From assembly GCA_036705565.1 (NCBI GenBank), contig JAUBUY010000004.1: DNA of 64,000 nucleotides; one strand, written 5' to 3'. Origin of the DNA: Microcoleus sp036705565. GTDB lineage: Bacteria; Cyanobacteriota; Cyanobacteriia; Cyanobacteriales; Microcoleaceae. The first letter of the stretch is position 1. Each line of letters begins with the position of its first letter. This document shows, piece after piece, positions 29,686-39,148 of the stretch. The translations under genes were made by a program, and so were the position numbers. The notes below the pieces were generated by a model that saw only the letters and a program-made list of their open reading frames with translations, was not told where the DNA came from and did no database searches.

Positions 29686-30693
29686 ATGACAGTACAAGGT
29701 ACACATACCGTTGAAAATAACTTGCAAAAAGTCTGGGAAGAACTGGAAGCAGCCAGAAAAATGCAGGATGAATGGATGAATTACGGGGTAGATTTTGTGG
29801 ATTTGTATGTGGAAGACGCGGGCGGTGATTGGTTGGAAAAGTGGGGAAAATGTGAAGAAGAATTAGAGCTAATAAAAAATAAAAAGGTAGATATTGAAGC
29901 AGTCAAAGCAGCGATCGACCTTTCCAGCTTTCAGCAGACAAAACTGCTGGAAATTGCCTTAAATTGCCGTTCCTCTACCAGCTATTACTCCGATCGCCCG
30001 GAGGAGTCTCCCGCTTGGCAAGAGGTTAAGTACCAACGCCTGTCACTCCTAGGGGGAGCGATTTTCGGTGCTATTGTTACCGATTACCTCTACCGCGAAT
30101 ATCCAGAACTAGATCCCGATGCTATCTCAACCTTAAAAGCTCGTTTAGCAGAACCCAAAAAACTTGCGGATTTTGCACAAAATCTGAAATTCAACGAACT
30201 CAGTTGGCGCGTATGGAATGGGAGAGAAACAGAAGAAAGCGATCGCAATAGAGTTTTTTCTGAGACTTGTGAAGCTTTGTTTGGCGCGATTTACTTAGAA
30301 TTCGATCGCGATTTTTTTCGTGCAGAAAACTGGCTGATTCAGCACTTGATTGAACCAAATGTTTGCCAGCATGGGGAGATAACTCAGCGGCGACAAACAG
30401 GGCCAGAAAACGAGGTGAAACGCCGGGAAATCCTGGGGGCGGATATTCTAGATGCGATCGCGATCGACTATTTGTACAACCGCTTTCCCGAACGCAACGC
30501 CAGCCAGCTAACTCGCTGGAAAAATATGTTAGTGGCCAAAGAGATTTTCCCCAAAGACTTTAAGGCAAAACTAGGCAGTCAGTACCTGGAGTTGAGAAGC
30601 AATTTCTCGCGTACCCGCGACTGGTTGGTGGATAACTTTATCCAAACCGCAGTTGACGAACTGGAAGAGGAAACAGGCGATCGACTGAAATAA
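29686..30693 (+). CDS. Degenerate tandem RNase III-like protein
   Basis: 335 residues. After an N-terminal helical region, residues 78-225 follow the RNase III domain layout: SSFQQTKLLEIALNCRS, then YQRLSLLGGAIFGAIVTDYL, then ETCEALFGAIYLE. The catalytic signature N-E-R-L-E-F-L-G-D reads here as Y-Q-R-L-S-L-L-G-G, so the first two acidic residues and the essential Asp are lost (Q117, S120, G124). In the second signature D-x-x-E, E193 replaces Asp and E196 is kept. Residues 246-318 hold a second, shorter half-domain (REILGADILDAIAIDYLY) lacking its own second signature. There is no dsRNA-binding domain. It is likely a catalytically dead RNA-binding or scaffold protein, located between the phosphatase and kinase genes. 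Confidence 0.8.
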   Translation: MTVQGTHTVENNLQKVWEELEAARKMQDEWMNYGVDFVDLYVEDAGGDWLEKWGKCEEELELIKNKKVDIEAVKAAIDLSSFQQTKLLEIALNCRSSTSYYSDRPEESPAWQEVKYQRLSLLGGAIFGAIVTDYLYREYPELDPDAISTLKARLAEPKKLADFAQNLKFNELSWRVWNGRETEESDRNRVFSETCEALFGAIYLEFDRDFFRAENWLIQHLIEPNVCQHGEITQRRQTGPENEVKRREILGADILDAIAIDYLYNRFPERNASQLTRWKNMLVAKEIFPKDFKAKLGSQYLELRSNFSRTRDWLVDNFIQTAVDELEEETGDRLK

Positions 30694-30726
30694 AATCAAA
30701 TTGTCAAAAAAATTGGGGAAACAGCA

Positions 30727-31422
30727 ATGGTTACACAACTGCAATCTCCCGAAAAATCAAATATCATCTACCCCGACGATAACGGCGAACCGATGTCAAA
30801 CAATACGGATCAGTTTCGATTAATTGTTTGGATTAAAGAAAACTTAGAATTGCTGTTTGCCGACGATCCAAATGTTTTTGTAGCAGGTGACTTGCTTTGG
30901 TATCCGGTGGAAGGCAATAACAAACTGTCTCAAGCACCAGATGTAATGGCAGTTTTTGGCATCCCCAAAGGATATCGAGGTTCCTATCAACAGTGGTATG
31001 AAAATGATATTGCGCCACAAGTCGCATTTGAAATTTGGTCGCGGGGAAATCGTCTGACTCCGATGATGCAAAAATTTCAATTTTACGAACGCTATGGTGT
31101 GGAAGAATACTATTTGTACGATCCCGAAAAATTGGAACTGATAGGATGGTTGCGGGCTGAGGGAAAATTAGAACAGATCGAACAAATTGATGGTTGGGTA
31201 AGTCCGAGACTGGGAGTGCGGTTTCAATTATCAGAAACAGGACTCGAAATGTTCGGGCCCTCTGGAGAACCGTTTAGAAGTTTTGTGGAACTCGATCGAC
31301 AGATCCAGCAAGCCGAGGCGCGGGCCGAACAGGCAGAAATGCTGCTGGAACAAGAACGATCGCGATCGCAAGCTTTGGAAGCAAGACTCCGAGAAATGGG
31401 CATCGATCCCAATCAATTGTAA
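30727..31422 (+). CDS. Uma2-family protein with C-terminal coiled coil
   Basis: 231 residues. A PD-(D/E)XK core of the Uma2 type carries AGDLLWYPVEGN, QAPDVMAVFG (P-D), VAFEIWSRGN (E in place of the usual E-x-T/K), and YGVEEYYLYDPEKLEL. Residues 190-225 form a Glu/Arg/Ala-rich coiled coil, common in this subgroup. A gap of only 33 bases follows the RNase III-like gene, so the two are probably cotranscribed. Role unknown. It may be a passenger or a part of the locus. Confidence 0.87.
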   Translation: MVTQLQSPEKSNIIYPDDNGEPMSNNTDQFRLIVWIKENLELLFADDPNVFVAGDLLWYPVEGNNKLSQAPDVMAVFGIPKGYRGSYQQWYENDIAPQVAFEIWSRGNRLTPMMQKFQFYERYGVEEYYLYDPEKLELIGWLRAEGKLEQIEQIDGWVSPRLGVRFQLSETGLEMFGPSGEPFRSFVELDRQIQQAEARAEQAEMLLEQERSRSQALEARLREMGIDPNQL

Positions 31423-31431
31423 GCACAACTG

Positions 31432-31699
31432 CAAAATTGAACTATTGTGGAACAGGCCCTCGTAGCCTGTTGCTGAATTTTCCAGGGCGGGCTCTCCTGC
31501 CCAACTCCTACTCCCCACAATAAAATTGAACTATTGTGGAACAGGCCCTCCTAGCCTGTTGCTGAGTTTTCCAGGGCGGGCTCTCCTGCCCAACCCACAA
31601 TAAAATAGAATTATCGTGGAACAGTCCCTCGTAGCCTGTTGCTGAATTTTCCAGGGCGGGCTCTCCTGCCCAACCCCTACTCCCCACAATAAAATAGAA
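31432..31699. repeat. Three tandem copies of an ~85-nt repeat
   Basis: Units start at about 31432, 31522 and 31604. Each holds a GTGGAACAGG(C)CCTC...AGCCTGTTGCTG hairpin and a CAGGGCGGGCTCTCCTGCCC hairpin, and ends in CCCACAATAAAAT. The second unit lacks a short CCTACTC segment. A related GTGGAACAGG...GCCTGTT hairpin occurs at 56311-56333. Confidence 0.85.
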
Positions 31700-31793
31700 T
31701 TACGGATTTATCAGTGGGGTAGCTTTCTTTAATCTAAAATCCAAAATCTCAAATCTAAAATCGATTGATGCCCCCATACCCTAAGCGAATTCT

Positions 31794-33911
31794 ATGCAGT
31801 TGCAGCGCCAATTTAGCGGACAACTGATTGCGATCGACACCAAAACCGCGATCGCCAGTGGGGGTGAAGGTCGCATCTACCCGATCGCCCAAGACTCGTC
31901 CCTTGTAGCAAAAATCTACCACAAACCGACAGACGAAGACGGCGACAAACTCACAGTCATGTTCAGTATGCCGCCGGATGCGCCGATCGCGGAACCCGGG
32001 CACGCTTCCATTGCTTGGCCGATCGATTTGCTGCATACTGTCGGCGGGCGCGAAAAAATCGTCGGTTTTGTGATGCCACGCGTCAACAAAGTGATGCCGG
32101 TACACACTTTCTACACTCCCAAAACCAGGCGCGAACAAAAACCGCTATTTAGCTATCTTTACCTCCACCGTACCGCCAGAAACCTCGCCTCGGCTGTAAA
32201 TGCCCTCCACGTCAGGGGTTACGTCATCGGTGACGTAAACGAGTCGAACATTCTCGTGACGGATACGGCATTGGTAACGCTGGTGGACACGGATTCGTTT
32301 CAAGTCCGCGATCCTTATACGGGTTACGTTTATCGGTGTCCCGTGGGGAAACCGGAGTTTACGCCGCCGGAGTTGCAGGGGCAGACTTTCCGCGATATCG
32401 ATCGATCTCCAGAGCACGATTTGTTCGGTTTAGCGGTATTAATTTTTCAATTGCTGATGGAAGGTACGCATCCGTTTGCGGGAGTTTATCTCGGTAGCGA
32501 TGAACCACCGTCTTTGGAAGCGAGAATTCGATCGGGCCATTTCCCCACAGGTACGAAACGGATTCCCTACCGCCCGATGCCCGCTGCGCCTCCTTTTGAG
32601 ATGCTGCATCCCCGACTGCGGCAGATGTTTATCCGCTGTTTTGAGGAAGGGCACGGCAATCCTGCGGCGCGCCCGGATGCGAAAACTTGGGTGAATGCGA
32701 TTCGGGAAGCGGAAGATGCTTTAGTTACTTGCAGCAAAAACAGTCAGCATAAGTACGGAAATCATCTCAGTCGGTGTCCTTGGTGCGATCGGGCAAAACT
32801 CCTCAAAGGGCGCGATCCGTTTCCTTCGCGGCAAGCAATCAGCCACGGATTGCACTTGCAGCCAGCGAAAATCAAGCGTAAAAAGCCCCAAACCCCGCCT
32901 GTCGTACCCCAGCCCGCAGTCCGCAGGCAACAGCCATCCACGGGGCTGCCACGCCCCATGGGCCAGTACGCAGTGCCGTTGCTACCGATGCCGATGTCTT
33001 CTCGGAGTCGGACTCCTGCGCCTCGGGTTCCCCTGGGCAAGTTTGAGCGCATTTTTCAGGATGCTGCTTGGGGTGGTGTTTGGGGTAGTTTGTGTTTGGC
33101 GGCGATCGGGGGGATTTATTCGGCAATAGCTGAGGGCGGCAGTGCTATTTTGGGGGCGATTTTTGTTGGTTCGATTTGGGGCTGTTTTTTTGGGGTGATG
33201 TGGGGGGTTTTTACTTTGTCGCCGAATCAAATTTGGCGGAAGTGGGGCGGTGTTTTGGTGGGGGCGTCTTGGGGGGCTTTTTTGTTGGCGGCGATCGGCG
33301 GTGCGGTGTTTGGCGCGATTAATAGCACTCCGGGGATCGGGGAGAGGATTTTGGCTGGGGCGGGGGTTGGTGCTGTCTGGGGCTGTGTTTGGGCGAGTTT
33401 TCAGCCTCCTCTGGCGCTGCCGATGGGGAGGGTGTGGGGCCGACGGGGAGGGTATTTGGGGGCCGTCTGGGGCTCGTTTGTGGGGACTCTGGCTGGTGTT
33501 TTTTTGGGGGCTGGGCTGGTGGTTTGGCAGCAGTACGGTGTCCAGATGCGGCCGGTGGATGAGTTTGCGCGTTTGCTGCTGGGTGTGGCGATCGTGGCGG
33601 CTGGTGTCGGTTCTGTTGGAGGTGTGGTTTCTGGCGGTTTGTTGGGTTTTTGCGGGTTTGCGCCGAAGTTGCCGATTTCGTTTCAGCCTTCGGGTGTAAG
33701 TGGTGGGAGTTTGGGGGCGATTTGGGGCAGTTTTTTGGGGACTTTTGCGGGTGCTGTGTTGGGTGCGGGGGTGTCTGCGATGTTTCCGGCTGTTAGCGCT
33801 GGGGTGCCGGTGGAGTTGGGGCCTGTGGCGGGGGCGATCGTGGGGGCTGGTTTGGGGGCGATTTGGGGGGTGGTTTCGGGTACTGTTTGGGGGGCTTTGG
33901 GTAAGTGGTGA
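31794..33911 (+). CDS. Protein kinase with Cys-rich segment and glycine-zipper membrane tail
   Basis: 705 residues. The kinase domain (about 1-315) has GGEGRIY, K40 (VAKIY), catalytic D147 with N152 (IGDVNESNI) and metal Asp D165 (DTDS in place of DFG), plus GKPEFTPPE as the activation-segment end. A Cys/His-rich segment follows (CSKNSQHKYGNHLSRCPWC), like the zinc-ribbon-like module of TerY-P triad kinases. A Pro-rich linker (about 350-410) leads to about 290 residues of repeated WG and GAxxGA motifs, predicted to be a glycine-zipper membrane bundle. This kinase would thus be anchored to the membrane. It completes the VWA-PP2C-kinase set. The base composition is very G-rich in the last kilobase. 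Confidence 0.9.
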   Translation: MQLQRQFSGQLIAIDTKTAIASGGEGRIYPIAQDSSLVAKIYHKPTDEDGDKLTVMFSMPPDAPIAEPGHASIAWPIDLLHTVGGREKIVGFVMPRVNKVMPVHTFYTPKTRREQKPLFSYLYLHRTARNLASAVNALHVRGYVIGDVNESNILVTDTALVTLVDTDSFQVRDPYTGYVYRCPVGKPEFTPPELQGQTFRDIDRSPEHDLFGLAVLIFQLLMEGTHPFAGVYLGSDEPPSLEARIRSGHFPTGTKRIPYRPMPAAPPFEMLHPRLRQMFIRCFEEGHGNPAARPDAKTWVNAIREAEDALVTCSKNSQHKYGNHLSRCPWCDRAKLLKGRDPFPSRQAISHGLHLQPAKIKRKKPQTPPVVPQPAVRRQQPSTGLPRPMGQYAVPLLPMPMSSRSRTPAPRVPLGKFERIFQDAAWGGVWGSLCLAAIGGIYSAIAEGGSAILGAIFVGSIWGCFFGVMWGVFTLSPNQIWRKWGGVLVGASWGAFLLAAIGGAVFGAINSTPGIGERILAGAGVGAVWGCVWASFQPPLALPMGRVWGRRGGYLGAVWGSFVGTLAGVFLGAGLVVWQQYGVQMRPVDEFARLLLGVAIVAAGVGSVGGVVSGGLLGFCGFAPKLPISFQPSGVSGGSLGAIWGSFLGTFAGAVLGAGVSAMFPAVSAGVPVELGPVAGAIVGAGLGAIWGVVSGTVWGALGKW

Positions 33912-34189
33912 TCGGTTGATGTCTGTTTTTGGGTGGAAAATGCGTCTATGAGTAGGTGTAAAAATCGAGGTGTTAAATTGGGGGGCTATAATGTAGATGC
34001 TGTAAGGGTTAGAGGCCCTTCAAGCAATAAAATGGTAGACGCAATCGCTGAAATCTATGCGGGACAAGGGTTTGAGGGCTGTCTGAAAAGTTGGGTATTG
34101 ACAAGTCGAAGGCTGAAATGGTACTTTTGTTTTATGCAGACGCAAATGAACCTTGAAAACCAAATACAGCAAAGCCTCTGGAACGGGCG
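33912..34189 (+). promoter_or_regulatory. CRISPR leader
   Basis: A/T-rich DNA upstream of the first repeat, with a TATAAT box at about 33987 and the segment ATGAACCTTGAAAACCAAAT (34147-34166), which I recognise as typical of cyanobacterial CRISPR leaders close to the first repeat. Orientation agrees with the repeat ending in ATTGAAAC, the usual crRNA 5' tag. A small open frame here (33933-34223) runs into the first repeat and is not considered a gene. Confidence 0.7.
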
Positions 34190-37100
34190 GCCGCAATTAA
34201 CCAAACTCCCTATCAGGGATTGAAACACATTGCTCGCTCGCTTCTGCAATGGTTTCATCCTTCGCCGCAATTAACCAAACTCCCTATCAGGGATTGAAAC
34301 GTTGAACAAAATTTGCAAATCGATTGATTAAGTCTCCGGCCGCAATTAACCAAACTCCCTATCAGGGATTGAAACGACATACTTCCCATACAGGGCTACA
34401 TTAAAAAGAAGAGCCGCAATTAACCAAACTCCCTATCAGGGATTGAAACTGTAAGGTATGTAAGTCAATGGTTTCAGCCGTTTCTGGCCGCAATTAACCA
34501 AACTCCCTATCAGGGATTGAAACCGATTTCGCGAGAGTCCAACACTCCCATGATTTGCCGCAATTAACCAAACTCCCTATCAGGGATTGAAACAGATTGA
34601 CTTAATACTTTCTTCGACTGCCGAATTGCCGCAATTAACCAAACTCCCTATCAGGGATTGAAACTCAGAATTTTGATTTCCCCTTCCCCCGCGCCGGGAT
34701 GCCGCAATTAACCAAACTCCCTATCAGGGATTGAAACTTCAGGATTTGGTAGTAACCTCGGAAAGCGACAAATTGCCGCAATTAACCAAACTCCCTATCA
34801 GGGATTGAAACTCTACCATACCATTTGCCTTTATTTTGCAATCTAGCCGCAATTAACCAAACTCCCTATCAGGGATTGAAACCATATGAGGGTATAAAGA
34901 GTGAAAATCTACTAGCCAGGCCGCAATTAACCAAACTCCCTATCAGGGATTGAAACTCCCATTCAAAAAGCATCAATTGCAATTGAAGATACTGCCGCAA
35001 TTAACCAAACTCCCTATCAGGGATTGAAACGATCAACCTTGCAGCTTCATCCAAACTACTGCCGCCGCAATTAACCAAACTCCCTATCAGGGATTGAAAC
35101 GGATTAATGGACATTCAATTTGTGGGTATAGAAGAGCCGCAATTAACCAAACTCCCTATCAGGGATTGAAACCCACCGCTAAAGCAATTGGGAGATATTT
35201 CCTATCAGGCCGCAATTAACCAAACTCCCTATCAGGGATTGAAACCAAGCTTTACCGTATATCCTGAATCGAAAAGTTTTTATTGCCGCAATTAACCAAA
35301 CTCCCTATCAGGGATTGAAACCTTTATTCCAGCCTGTCCACTGATTTTTTTTATAGCCGCAATTAACCAAACTCCCTATCAGGGATTGAAACGTCACCCC
35401 TCATCTGCATATGTACCTACCAAAATGCCGCAATTAACCAAACTCCCTATCAGGGATTGAAACAGCATCAGCAAACGCTCTTTCGTTGGCATTGCGTTTC
35501 TGGCCGCAATTAACCAAACTCCCTATCAGGGATTGAAACACTCAAAGACTTATGCCCTGCGGCAACACCGCCCGCCGCAATTAACCAAACTCCCTATCAG
35601 GGATTGAAACCGATGTTCGCCGCACCAATGGGATGCGAGCTACGCGCCGCAATTAACCAAACTCCCTATCAGGGATTGAAACGTGAGCCATTATTGGAGG
35701 CTCTTGATATCTCAAGCTAGCCGCAATTAACCAAACTCCCTATCAGGGATTGAAACCAAAGCGTGATGCACAGAAATTCATGGAATCACTGATGCGCCGC
35801 AATTAACCAAACTCCCTATCAGGGATTGAAACTAGGGCTTCTTGGATTTTGGCGGCTGTGATTAAATGCCGCAATTAACCAAACTCCCTATCAGGGATTG
35901 AAACAGAAATTCTGCGAAGTTCTCCCAAGCTTCCTCTGCCGCAATTAACCAAACTCCCTATCAGGGATTGAAACCCAGCCAGCATTTTGAGCTCCACCGC
36001 GGGGCAAAACGCCGCAATTAACCAAACTCCCTATCAGGGATTGAAACGGCTGCATCAGGATGCTCACCAAAATCTTCTGGGCCGCAATTAACCAAACTCC
36101 CTATCAGGGATTGAAACCTTTTGAAGAGCATCAATCAAATTAAGTAATTTCGGCCGCAATTAACCAAACTCCCTATCAGGGATTGAAACAAAATTGATTG
36201 GTTGCGGTTTCAAGTTTCAAGTTAGCCGCAATTAACCAAACTCCCTATCAGGGATTGAAACAAAAATGGTTGATTGGGATGGCACTAAAGCTATGCAGCC
36301 GCAATTAACCAAACTCCCTATCAGGGATTGAAACAGTGCCGGGGTTTCTGCGGGAAGTGCGATCGGCTGCCGCAATTAACCAAACTCCCTATCAGGGATT
36401 GAAACAAACCAAGCTACAAGAAGGAATGCTTGATAGTGGTATGCCGCAATTAACCAAACTCCCTATCAGGGATTGAAACTTTTAATTCTGCGTCCCAATA
36501 TTCCCAAGCAATAAGCCGCAATTAACCAAACTCCCTATCAGGGATTGAAACGATTCAGGCTGAGATTACAGGCAACACAACTCAGAAGCCGCAATTAACC
36601 AAACTCCCTATCAGGGATTGAAACGATACCGATAAGTGCAAAAAGTGGGTATCTGCAAAGCCGCAATTAACCAAACTCCCTATCAGGGATTGAAACATAA
36701 GGGATATTTTACCTTAAAGACAAAACCCAGCTAGGCCGCAATTAACCAAACTCCCTATCAGGGATTGAAACCTACACCAATAGCAGTAATTGCAATATTA
36801 GCCGAGTAAGCCGCAATTAACCAAACTCCCTATCAGGGATTGAAACACGATCAAAGCTAGCAGCAACACAGTACAGCCTAGCATGCCGCAATTAACCAAA
36901 CTCCCTATCAGGGATTGAAACAAATCTGTCACCAAATAATCTCTGAAGATTGGCTGCCGCAATTAACCAAACTCCCTATCAGGGATTGAAACTGTAGACT
37001 GATTCTAGCGCTGCTATTTGCTGCGGTGGCCGCAATTAACCAAACTCCCTATCAGGGATTGAAACAAACTCAGATAGCGGCTATCAAAAAGGCTCAAGCA

Positions 37101-37354
37101 GGCCGCAATTAACCAAACTCCCTATCAGGGATTGAAACTTGCCCTGACCTATTTATTACCCCAGTTTATACAGCGCCGCAATTAACCAAACTCCCTATCA
37201 GGGATTGAAACTTCCGGCAACCATACCTGCACGTCGCCATTTTCCGGCCGCAATTAACCAAACTCCCTATCAGGGATTGAAACTTATAATTTCATCTAGT
37301 AACTGTCCCATTGTTACGCCGCAATTAACCAAACTCCCTATCAGGGATTGAAAC
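34190..37354 (+). CRISPR. CRISPR array, 44 repeats and 43 spacers, no cas genes nearby
   Basis: The repeat is 37 nt, beginning GCCGCAATTAACC and ending AGGGATTGAAAC, with an internal TCCCT-ATC-AGGGA stem. I placed 44 copies by position and saw no difference among them, including the last one. Spacers are 33-39 nt, all different by eye. The 3' tag ATTGAAAC and the 5' leader indicate plus-strand transcription. Repeat length and tag fit type I-D or type III cyanobacterial arrays, but subtype cannot be fixed without cas genes. No cas gene lies within about 34 kb upstream or 26 kb downstream. Neighbours are the membrane kinase gene and coaR. Confidence 0.99.
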
Positions 37355-37405
37355 CTCTGAAAGAGCAAAATACAAATTAAGTCACAACCAACCTAAATCC
37401 CATCT

Positions 37406-38506
37406 TTACTTCAAATGACAGTGACAATTCGGCTTTTCAATCAAAGACTCAACCAAAGCATTCAAAGCAACCGCCGCCAACAAGCCGCCGCCAAAAGTTC
37501 CCACAGTCGTAATATAAGCAACGCCCGATCGCACTAACCGCCGTTTCGCCACCGGAGAATGACTAAAACCGATCGGCATTCCAACTACCAAAGCCGGTTG
37601 CAATTGCCCACACTCGATCGCCTCGCAAACCGCCATCAGCACAGACGGCGCATATCCTATCACCAATATACATCCTTTTTCCAGTTTCAACAACTTATCA
37701 AACCACTCACGCTGCTGCCAGAATTCCTGTTCCGCTTCCGCCGCAGCATTGATGTGCGGGTCATCAATTAAAGTTGCAATACTTGTTCCCAAATGCGCCA
37801 ATCTTGTCCGATCCAAAGCAGCAAAAACAGGCGGCACATCAGCCACAATTTGACACTGATTTTTCAAAGCATCCCGCGCCGATTTAATCGCCGTTTCGCT
37901 CAACTTCACAAACGGCAGCAGCGAACAATCTCCGCAAGCTAACACCAGTTTAGAAAGCAAGTCTACCTCAATTTCCGAGCGATCGGCCAAATCCGGCAAC
38001 AAAAGCTGCAACGACTCCCCAAAATCCTCCGGGTGAGTGTGCGCCCCCGCATCCCAACCCTCCCAAAATTGTTCCAACTCATCCCACCCCCCCTCAGTTT
38101 CCGCCTGCAACAGCCTTAATTGCGCCAATGCGTCCGCTTGCACCGCTTGACAGGAAATATCCCGTCCCAGCAATCCTTCCAGCGCCGAAGCCGTTTCTCT
38201 GAGGCGAACAATTTGCTGAATAACCGACAGATATTGCCGTTGCAGAGTCGCCATCAGCGCGTCAGGCGAAGCATCCGCGTCAGTTTCTAACAGTTTGCGG
38301 ATGTGAGACAGTTGAAAGCCTTGCTGCTTGAGTGCCACTATTCTTTGCAGCCTTTGCACATCGCTGCGGGTATACAATCTATAGTTAGAAGTCGATCGTA
38401 CCGCCGGAGATAGCAGCCCCAAAGCGTGATAGTGTCGCACCATCCGAGGGGTAATTGTGCCTTTTACCGCTTCTGTAAGTTGTTTGATTGTCAGGTATTG
38501 TTGCAT
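37406..38506 (-). CDS. coaR: Cobalt-responsive MerR-family regulator CoaR
   Basis: 366 residues. The N-terminal MerR DNA-binding domain (YLTIKQLTEAVKGTITPRMVRHYHALGLL) is followed by a dimerisation helix and a precorrin-8X methylmutase (CbiC/CobH)-like effector domain (about 155-355, with CILVIGYAPSVLMAV and VVGMPIGFSHSP). The tail CHCHLK matches the C-terminal Cys-His-Cys cobalt-binding motif known in Synechocystis CoaR. This protein activates coaT in response to cobalt, presumably sensing tetrapyrrole too. It is divergent from coaT here. The enzymatic activity is not implied. The ATG at 38506 fits the start of the MerR helix. Confidence 0.93.
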   Translation of the reverse strand: MQQYLTIKQLTEAVKGTITPRMVRHYHALGLLSPAVRSTSNYRLYTRSDVQRLQRIVALKQQGFQLSHIRKLLETDADASPDALMATLQRQYLSVIQQIVRLRETASALEGLLGRDISCQAVQADALAQLRLLQAETEGGWDELEQFWEGWDAGAHTHPEDFGESLQLLLPDLADRSEIEVDLLSKLVLACGDCSLLPFVKLSETAIKSARDALKNQCQIVADVPPVFAALDRTRLAHLGTSIATLIDDPHINAAAEAEQEFWQQREWFDKLLKLEKGCILVIGYAPSVLMAVCEAIECGQLQPALVVGMPIGFSHSPVAKRRLVRSGVAYITTVGTFGGGLLAAVALNALVESLIEKPNCHCHLK

Positions 38507-38516
38507 GGGATTTTGG

Positions 38517-39110
38517 GAATTTTGGGATTGTATATTTGATTCTCGAATTCACCCAGAGTCCGCTGGGGAATCAATTCCCACGCATTCACCCAGAGTCCGC
38601 CGGGGAATGAATTCCCCGCCTCATAGCAGAAGTCGGTTAAAACCGACTAAAACATTAAATTCAATTCTCAGCCATCTTCAGTCCTCTTCCAGAGGACTTG
38701 CGCTATGAGACAGGGAATTCATTCCCTGTCGGACTGTCGGACTCAACTATTCTTATTGCATGGGATTTTGGGATTTTGATTGTATATTTGATTCTCGAAT
38801 TCACCCAGAGTCCGCCGGGGAATGAATTCCCCGCCTCATAGCAGAAGTCGGTTAAAACCGACTAAAACATTAAATNNNNNNNNNNNNNNNNNNNNNNNNN
38901 NNNNNNNNNNNNNNNNNNNNNNNNNNNNNNNNNNNNNNNNNNNNNNNNNNNNNNNNNNNNNNNNNNNNNNNNNNNTCAATTCTCAGCCATCTTCAGTCCT
39001 CTTCCAGAGGACTTGCGCTATGAGACAGGGATTTCAATCCCTGTCGAACTGTCGAACTGTCGAACTGTCGGACTGTCGGACTGTCGGACTGTCGGACTCT
39101 GGTACTCAAC
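38517..39110. repeat. Repeat-filled coaR-coaT intergenic region
   Basis: Two near-identical segments (about 38522-38745 and 38771 onward) carry GGGAATGAATTCCC, AGTCGGTTAAAACCGACT and AGTCCTCTTCCAGAGGACT hairpins. Between 39045 and 39103 are tandem GTCGAACT/GTCGGACT units. A run of N interrupts the second copy. These are the same elements as at 25400-25580. Confidence 0.8.
38876..38975. other. Assembly gap of 100 N
   Basis: Exactly 100 N, a usual placeholder of unknown size. In the first repeat copy, the sequences flanking the gap (TAAAT and TCAAT) are contiguous, so the true gap may be small, or may hide further repeat copies. Confidence 0.99.
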
Positions 39111-39148
39111 GAGAGGCGAGTTGATCCTGGATTTATTTTGGTTTCACT

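Noticed and set aside
33250..33951. Trp/Gly/Leu-rich plus-strand frames inside the kinase tail
   Set aside because: They come from the G-rich sequence of the kinase gene read in another frame.
33933..34223. Open frame of 96 codons before the CRISPR array
   Set aside because: It overlaps the leader and runs into the first repeat; no ribosome site and no domain.
37354..37405. A possible degenerate 45th CRISPR repeat
   Set aside because: The 51 bases after the last repeat show no repeat-like sequence.
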